A stretch of DNA of 36,335 bases from Methylobacter sp. GTDB taxonomy: Bacteria > Pseudomonadota > Gammaproteobacteria > Methylococcales > Methylomonadaceae. This document shows positions 34,373 through 36,335 of the stretch, piece by piece. The notes below the pieces were generated by a model, which saw only the letters and a program-made list of their open reading frames with translations, made no database searches and had not been told where the DNA came from. Location: positions 1 to 36,335 of the forward strand of contig PERF01000014.1 of NCBI GenBank assembly GCA_002928495.1, given 5' to 3'. Every line of letters begins with the position of its first letter. Position 1 is the first letter of the stretch. Position numbers and translations under genes: made by a program.

Positions 34373-35419
34373 ATGACGTTGCGTGTTGGGATAGCCGGCT
34401 TGGGAAGAATTGGCCGCGGATTATTGAGAACGAATTACACACAAGCTAAAGCAGGCCGGTTTGATATTTGCGTTGTTTGCGATGTCATGCCGGTTGAGCA
34501 TGTGGCGTATTTGATCGCCAATGACAGTACCTACGGCAATCCGCCGTTTTCTGTCGATTGCACTCAGGACGAGCTCGTTATAAACGGAAAAAAAATCCGT
34601 TATCTGCAAGTCGGCAGGCGGCGCAACCCTGTTGACGGCGCCGATTTAAATGTACTCAGGCATTTGTCGTTGGATGTATTCGTCGATGCGACCGGAACTG
34701 CCGCATTGGCTGATCTTCAGCGCTACATCGAACAAAACGCAGCACCGAAAGTGGTTTGTACGTCCAATATCGGTGGTGCCGATATTAGTCTGGTTTACGG
34801 GGTTAATCATAGGGATTACGATCCTGCCCGCCATCATATTATTACTGCCAGCACCTGCACCGGTAATGCCATGGTGCCGGTTGCCCATATTCTAGAACGC
34901 CATTTCGGTATTAATTTTGCCAGAATTATCACCATACATCCGGCTTTAGCCGACCAGCGGGTCTTGGACGGCTACCATGCCACTGCTCAATTGGGACGGT
35001 CTTATATGGCATCGGTCATCCCGGTGCCGACCAACGTAGCCAAATCGACTGCTTTGGTGCTTCCGGAGCTGGAAGGTAAGTTGGAGTCGTTGTCCTACCG
35101 GGTTCCCACCGCTATTGTGTCGATACTGGATGTCTCCGCCAGCCTTAAAACCTCGACATCGCGCGAGGAATGCGTCGCCTTGTTCGAAGAATATGCCCAA
35201 AATCAATTTAAAGGCATTATCCAGTGCGAATACGGGGCCTGGGGACAAGAGCGAGCCAGTATCGATTTTTCCGGCTCGGAATATTCGGCCATTCTCTTGA
35301 TGAAGCACATTGTGGTGAACAGCGGCACACAACTGGGCTTGAGTATCATGCATGACAACGAACAAGCCTATTGTTGCAGGGCTTTGGACGTTCTAAATCT
35401 CATTAATCAAAGCAACTAA
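34373..35419 (+). CDS. Divergent glyceraldehyde-3-phosphate dehydrogenase family enzyme
   Basis: A 348-residue NAD(P)-dependent dehydrogenase. It opens with GIAGLGRIGRGLLR, the dinucleotide-binding loop. The catalytic cysteine is C162 in TASTCTGNAMVPV; the family form is ASCTTNCLAPV, so the Cys-Thr and Asn are kept but the second Cys and a Thr are changed. H189 (IITIHPALADQ) fits the catalytic histidine. The end RVPTAIVSILDVSA is family-like. The usual W-Y-D-N-E end is replaced by LGLSIMHDNEQAYC. It could be a GAPDH, an erythrose-4-P dehydrogenase or a relative acting on another phosphosugar. No glycolytic neighbours are present. Full length, no sign of damage. Confidence 0.75.
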   Translation: MTLRVGIAGLGRIGRGLLRTNYTQAKAGRFDICVVCDVMPVEHVAYLIANDSTYGNPPFSVDCTQDELVINGKKIRYLQVGRRRNPVDGADLNVLRHLSLDVFVDATGTAALADLQRYIEQNAAPKVVCTSNIGGADISLVYGVNHRDYDPARHHIITASTCTGNAMVPVAHILERHFGINFARIITIHPALADQRVLDGYHATAQLGRSYMASVIPVPTNVAKSTALVLPELEGKLESLSYRVPTAIVSILDVSASLKTSTSREECVALFEEYAQNQFKGIIQCEYGAWGQERASIDFSGSEYSAILLMKHIVVNSGTQLGLSIMHDNEQAYCCRALDVLNLINQSN

Positions 35420-35636
35420 AAGCCTTTTTATTCCGACTTAATACCCGGTGTCAGGCCGGTGATCAAAATTTTCTTGGCCAAGCTCATGAACTAAATGGCC
35501 GATGGCAAAGTCAACTTCTGCAAATACAGCTTTAGCTGGACTTGCATCCTACTAATCTTATTTTTCCGAGTATTTTTACCTGGTAATCATTTGTCCTTAT
35601 TGCTTTCAATGTTTTTTAAAAAAATTTAAAAAAGTT

Positions 35637-35664
35637 TGTAAGGATTTTCACGCAGCAACGACTA
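35637..35664 (+). promoter_or_regulatory. Candidate ECF-sigma-type promoter of the bufferin operon
   Basis: TGTAAG at 35637-35642 and CGACTA at 35659-35664 are separated by 16 bases. This resembles the TGTAAC-N16-CGTC layout of many extracytoplasmic-function sigma promoters; bufferin operons in other bacteria are known to be under ECF (SigF-type) control. Transcription would start near 35670. No sigma or anti-sigma gene is in the window, so this is inference from pattern and spacing. Confidence 0.35.
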
Positions 35665-35677
35665 ATTAGTTAATTCG

Positions 35678-35810
35678 GCAGGTAATTGCCTGCATGACCT
35701 GACATAAGCCGCATCAGGAATTTTTGCGGCTTGTGGCGCCTTGGCGCAAACGCTAGACCTTCCTGATGAAAAGGAAGTTTGCCGATGTCGGACAGGAAGT
35801 CCGCCTGCAA
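35678..35810 (+). ncRNA. Structured 5' leader upstream of bufA2 (candidate cis-regulatory RNA)
   Basis: Many helices crowd this stretch: GCAGG/CCTGC near 35679-35694; AAGCCGCA with TGCGGCTT (35706-35713, 35725-35732); GCAAAC with GTTTGC (35746-35751, 35777-35782) around CTTCC/GGAAG; and CGGAC/GTCCG (35789-35803). CATCAGGAA at 35712-35720 is perfectly complementary over 9 bases to TTCCTGATG at 35760-35768, which would make a pseudoknot or compete with the hairpins. A second CCTGC at 35804-35808 can also pair with the first GCAGG. I recognise no named riboswitch. The rest of 35420-35850 holds no gene. Confidence 0.4.
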
Positions 35811-35850
35811 GCAATTCACATTATTAAATTAACCACATAGGAAAATAATT

Positions 35851-36111
35851 ATGAAATCAACCAACACATCCGGATTATTATTAGCTACTGCTGTTGCCAC
35901 TATGTTTGTTGCTGCCCCTGTTATGGCGGAAAAGCATGCAGGCGCCAAAGAAGCCAAAGTTCATTGCAGCGGCATAAACGAATGCAAAGGCCATTCTGAG
36001 TGCAAAACTGCTTCAAACGCTTGCAAAGGCCAAAACGAATGCAAAGGCAAAGGCATCGTCGCTACTACTGCTGAAGAATGTGAAGCCAAAGGCGGCAAAA
36101 TCGAAAAATAA
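35851..36111 (+). CDS. bufA2: Bufferin-type copper metallophore precursor, BufA2 family
   Basis: An 86-residue exported peptide. A signal peptide ends at PVMA (residue 26). The mature part has six cysteines (39, 45, 51, 58, 64, 77) with repeated spacing, in units such as [10 protein letters not shown] and [13 protein letters not shown]. This matches BufA2-type bufferins, ribosomally made peptides whose cysteines are changed to thiooxazoles by an MNIO enzyme so that they bind copper in the periplasm. AGGAAA precedes the ATG. The maturase gene follows after a hairpin terminator. Which cysteines are modified here is unknown. Confidence 0.85.
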   Translation: MKSTNTSGLLLATAVATMFVAAPVMAEKHAGAKEAKVHCSGINECKGHSECKTASNACKGQNECKGKGIVATTAEECEAKGGKIEK

Positions 36112-36133
36112 GCGGTTTTAATTACAAGACTAA

Positions 36134-36160
36134 AGAGGGGCGGTTTTTCCGCCCCTTTCT
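36134..36160 (+). terminator. Strong hairpin terminator between bufA2 and bufB
   Basis: GGGGCGG at 36137-36143 pairs with CCGCCCC at 36149-36155 around a TTTTT loop; the stem is lengthened by three weaker pairs, and TTTCT follows. It lies within the operon, 22 bases before the bufB start, so it is expected to lower maturase transcription relative to the precursor. Confidence 0.75.
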
Positions 36161-36182
36161 ATTATCAACCCAAGAGGCATTT

Positions 36183-36335
36183 ATGTCTGTGACTGAGAAC
36201 CTTCCCTTTTTAGGTTATGGCTTAGGCCTTAGAAAAGATCATTATCTGACCATTATTGAGGAAAAGCCCGCTATCGATTGGTTTGAAATTATTACCGAAA
36301 ACTATCTGGTCGAAGGCGGTAAGCCATTGTATTAT
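36183..36335 (+). CDS. bufB: MNIO family bufferin maturase BufB, 5' part (runs off the window)
   Basis: Only the first 51 codons are present. They read GYGLGLRKDHYLTIIEE, then DWFEIITENYL, then GGKPLYY, the start of the DUF692/MNIO family, whose members use two or three iron atoms to oxidise cysteines of a precursor peptide. The Glu and Asn of the EIITEN segment include known metal ligands. AGAGG precedes the ATG at good spacing. The rest, and any bufC partner, lie beyond the end. Confidence 0.9.
   Translation, partial: MSVTENLPFLGYGLGLRKDHYLTIIEEKPAIDWFEIITENYLVEGGKPLYY

Noticed and set aside
35430-35560. A 34-codon minus-strand open stretch (with segments such as HLVHELGQENFDH)
   Set aside because: It looks protein-like, but it is bounded by stops on both sides, has no start and no recognised family; it could be an old fragment or chance.
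35678-35810. A c-di-GMP-I riboswitch upstream of bufA2
   Set aside because: A GCAAAC segment and nearby helices resemble it faintly, but the conserved GEMM core and its second helix are not in the right order or spacing.
1-36335. CRISPR array, tRNA, rRNA, insertion sequence or prophage genes
   Set aside because: No regular repeat-spacer pattern, cloverleaf, transposase or integrase segment was found on reading both strands.

Overview
The window looks like chromosomal DNA from a gammaproteobacterial methanotroph or close relative (Methylococcales). This is inferred from the gene set, because no methane monooxygenase or rRNA gene is present. The supporting signs are a bacteriohopanepolyol locus with an aminotransferase (HpnO), a one-step squalene synthase beside squalene-hopene cyclase, a phosphoketolase-acetate kinase pair, a VPVPAA-type PEP-CTERM sorting tail, copper proteins (CopC, CopD, a bufferin) and a Bfd-like ferredoxin. 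I see no tRNA, rRNA, CRISPR array, insertion sequence or prophage. Most of it reads as ordinary, densely packed chromosome. The accessory-looking patches are 9954-11400 and 35420 to the end.

Layout. 1-3184: the tail of a phytase-like exported protein, a Fur-box-controlled bfd, a DUF815 ATPase, glyoxalase II (gloB) and an NlpC/P60 lipoprotein. 3271-6858: phosphoketolase and acetate kinase, which together turn sugar phosphates into acetyl-phosphate and then acetate plus ATP. 6889-9953: a conserved unknown protein, a PAS-GGDEF diguanylate cyclase and an unassigned DRE-TIM metallolyase. 9954-11400: an AT-rich stretch with a damaged methyltransferase gene and a possible gene remnant.

11415-25040 is the core of the window, a divergent hopanoid locus. 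On the minus strand, in transcription order, lie sqs, shc, hpnG (frameshifted), hpnO, copC, copD and dxs, with tiny gaps or overlaps. On the plus strand lie hpnH, hpnB, hpnM and mlaA. Dxs starts isoprenoid synthesis, IspA (25557-26453) makes farnesyl diphosphate, squalene synthase and Shc make the hopene skeleton, HpnH adds adenosine, HpnG removes adenine, HpnO aminates the side chain, and HpnM/MlaA probably move the lipids between membranes. CopC and CopD sitting between hpnO and dxs are unexpected passengers.

25026-30606: apt, ispA and xseB (minus strand), divergent from parE, then a FUN14-like membrane protein, a PA3496-family protein and a Sel1/lytic transglycosylase. 30609-34003: a pqiA-pqiA-pqiB-pqiC intermembrane lipid transport operon. 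34069-35419: a small unknown ORF and a divergent GAPDH-family gene. 35637 to the end: a copper-type bufferin operon. It has a candidate ECF-type promoter, a roughly 180-nt leader with mutually exclusive helices, the Cys-rich precursor BufA2, a strong hairpin terminator inside the operon, and the start of the MNIO maturase BufB, cut by the window edge.

Three genes (the methyltransferase, hpnG and mlaA) carry single-base indels relative to the reading frame their proteins imply. Two of the three lie in or beside short homopolymers. These could be true lesions or errors in the assembly; the sequence alone cannot decide.
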